Shown here in pieces: positions 3,919-5,479 of a stretch of DNA of 5,479 bases. Origin of the DNA: Microcaldota archaeon (lineage in GTDB: Archaea > Micrarchaeota > Micrarchaeia > Norongarragalinales > Norongarragalinaceae); assembly GCA_018304285.1 (NCBI GenBank), contig JAGVWL010000043.1, positions 1 to 5,479 on the forward strand, given 5' to 3'. The notes beneath the pieces were generated by a model, which searched no databases, had not been told where the DNA came from, and saw only the letters and a list, made by a program, of their open reading frames with translations. The translations under genes and the position numbers were made by a program. Positions within the stretch are counted from its first letter, which is position 1. Each line of letters opens with the position of its first letter.

Positions 3919-5479
3919 TTACTCAGCGGGTTTTATTTTGTTTGAATACTCTTGCTGCGCTCCGGAAGCCCCGTCTTCGCCCTCGTCCGCCAGCTGCTTG
4001 GCAATCTCGTCTTCCTTGCGCTTTGGAGTGACGAGCTTTTTGAGCAGTACGAGCGTGAGTGCGATTACGGCGCCGACCGCGCCTATTACTGCGGAGTTGG
4101 CCCAGTCGCCTTGCAGCAGGCGTCCGGCAAACAATCCCGTCAGCGGCCCGGCTTCAGTGCCCGCAAGCGCGAGCGCCTGTTTGCATCCTGCAATCGCATC
4201 ATTAGCAAGCCTGAGCGCGAGCGCGGCGTCGCCGTCCTTAAGCGCCTTGTTGGCTTGGTCGAGCGTGTCCGCGAATTCCCTGCACTCCTGGTTTTGCATG
4301 GCGAGCGAAAGCCCGAATTCGATTTGCCTTTGAGCCTCGAGCTTTTCGCTCTTGAGGAATTTTACTACTGCAACAGGCACGCTGACCGCCTCGCTGTAAT
4401 CGCCGGAAGTTGCGCTTAATGCAATCGAATAACTGCCGAGCGGTGCGTTGCTAGAGGATGCCGTTAGCCTTACTGAAGTAGTTTGGCCCGGCTCGAGCTT
4501 CGGAATCGTGTCGCTTGAAAGGCTCGCCGTAATCTGGCTTGCGGAGGAAATCGCGGCGAGCTTGATGTCTTCAAACGTGGTGGTGCCGTCGTTGCGCAGC
4601 TGCACTTCCACGCTCGCCGTTCCCGTTTCATACACTTCTATTTCGGGCGGATTTTGAATCAAGTGCGTGGATACGAACTTTTCAACTATCTTTTCCTTGT
4701 CCTTGAAAACGTCTTTTTCTTTCGTAACCGTCCCGGTCTCGGTGCGCGTTATGTAAACCGTGTTGGTTTCCGGTTCTGTGTAGGCGGGCTCGAGCACCGC
4801 CCACAAGCTTGAGCTGTTCGCGTAGCCCGTGATGTTGTTGGTGGTGGTGTTGAGGCCGGTAGTCACGCTTGTGGAATTCCACGTGCAGGTCGAATTCACT
4901 TCCTCGCACTTTTGGAATTCCAGGCTTGCTTGGGCGACTAGCGTTGCCTCGTCGGGCGTGTAGTTGTAGTACACCTGCAAGTCGCTGTATTCAGTGCCGT
5001 TCGTCGAGACGTTGAAAACGCGCACGTACCTTCGGTTGGAGGGCACGGTGTAGGTTACGCTTTCCAGTTCGTCGTACTTGAAGGCAGTTCCTGACAGCGT
5101 GGAGTTGAGCGAAGCGTTGTTGAACGTTATTTCCGGTTTTTCCGTGTAGAGCGTGACTTTATACAATCCCGCCGGAATGGTCGTCGTAATGCCGTTTGCA
5201 GAGCTGTTGGCTATAGGCGTGCTGCTGCAAGAGTCGAGAATCGTGAAGTACGACGCGCCGCTGGTGTTGAAGGAAACTGAATCGTCGGACGAAACCGCAA
5301 CTATCCTTATGGTGTTCGAGGCGGTGTTGTCGTTCACGTCGCGGGCGCTCGTTCCCACCGTGTAATTGCCTTCATCGGGGAGCGTGAAGTTGAACAACGC
5401 CGAGTAAATGTAATTTACCTCGTCGCTTACGGTGGAGCCGGATTGCGTGAGCGTGGCCGTAGTGGCATTGGGGTAAGTC
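3919..5479 (-). CDS. Type I membrane surface glycoprotein, C-terminal 519 residues (5' end missing)
   Basis: The frame stays open to the right edge, so the true start is outside; a TTG at 5397 is internal. Numbering visible residues from the edge: residues 1-63 end an Ig-like/PKD-like beta domain (LPDEGNYTVGTSARDVNDN). About 65-235 are further beta-rich segments. About 244-270 is a charged linker, and about 279-373 an NPCBM-associated/CARDB-like beta-sandwich (VEVQLRNDG, LEPGQTTSV, LGSYSIAL). A helical hairpin follows (380-440, with a TPR-like KALKDGDAALALRLANDA stretch), then one membrane helix (461-480) and a 36-residue charged cytoplasmic tail. Fifteen N-x-S/T sequons fall in the first 223 residues and none after. 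Cysteines lie at 84, 191, 198, 399 and 432; the pairs 191/198 and 399/432 could form disulfides. It is upstream of MoxR in the operon. An S-layer-like or adhesin role is inferred; no enzyme motif is visible. Confidence 0.85.
   Translation of the reverse strand, partial: TYPNATTATLTQSGSTVSDEVNYIYSALFNFTLPDEGNYTVGTSARDVNDNTASNTIRIVAVSSDDSVSFNTSGASYFTILDSCSSTPIANSSANGITTTIPAGLYKVTLYTEKPEITFNNASLNSTLSGTAFKYDELESVTYTVPSNRRYVRVFNVSTNGTEYSDLQVYYNYTPDEATLVAQASLEFQKCEEVNSTCTWNSTSVTTGLNTTTNNITGYANSSSLWAVLEPAYTEPETNTVYITRTETGTVTKEKDVFKDKEKIVEKFVSTHLIQNPPEIEVYETGTASVEVQLRNDGTTTFEDIKLAAISSASQITASLSSDTIPKLEPGQTTSVRLTASSSNAPLGSYSIALSATSGDYSEAVSVPVAVVKFLKSEKLEAQRQIEFGLSLAMQNQECREFADTLDQANKALKDGDAALALRLANDAIAGCKQALALAGTEAGPLTGLFAGRLLQGDWANSAVIGAVGAVIALTLVLLKKLVTPKRKEDEIAKQLADEGEDGASGAQQEYSNKIKPAE

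Noticed and set aside
5395..5397. TTG 5397 as the true start of the surface protein
   Set aside because: The frame is open upstream to the window edge and continues the same Thr/Ser/Asn-rich beta domain, and no signal peptide follows the TTG, so it is internal.

Overview
The window looks like part of an archaeal genome. The reasons are start sites preceded by GGTG-type Shine-Dalgarno sequences, a MoxR/DUF58/VWA operon of archaeal style, and a type I membrane surface protein packed with N-glycosylation sequons and carrying a short cytoplasmic tail. The protein style suggests a DPANN-like lineage, but no rRNA or marker gene is present, so this is inference only. I saw no tRNA, rRNA, CRISPR array or insertion sequence.

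The right three quarters (1072-5479) is one tightly packed minus-strand operon whose promoter lies beyond the right edge. In transcription order it holds: (1) the C-terminal 519 residues of a large surface glycoprotein (3919-5479, 5' end missing); (2) a MoxR-family AAA+ ATPase (2899-3897); (3) a soluble DUF58 protein (1994-2902), whose TTG start overlaps the MoxR stop codon; (4) a BatA-like membrane protein with a von Willebrand A domain (1072-1989). The spacings are 21 nt, an overlap, and 4 nt, which points to co-expression. MoxR and DUF58 should act in the cytoplasm. The BatA VWA domain is predicted to face outward, on the same side as the glycoprotein ectodomain. Inference: the operon encodes a MoxR/VWA chaperone-like system plus its surface client or anchor.

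The left part holds a convergent plus-strand gene (323-856) for a small helical protein. I do not recognise its family securely, but its middle faintly resembles DUF4129, a usual companion of MoxR/DUF58. A possible minus-strand gene begins at 120 and runs off the left edge. It has a strong Shine-Dalgarno sequence but only 40 codons are visible.

The non-coding DNA is the most unusual part. Both flanks of the 323-856 gene are packed with perfect or near-perfect inverted repeats. On the left they lie at 17-57, 61-104, 120-132, 146-176, 230-246 and 284-303. On the right they lie at 884-902, 909-928, 1004-1023 and 1027-1054, with a 10-bp outer stem (865-874 with 933-942) enclosing the first two as a three-way-junction-like fold. 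Four of them share GCAGAA...TTCTGC arms. They could be a structured RNA, a repeat family, or dense bidirectional termination and regulatory structure. This is the best candidate here for something undescribed.
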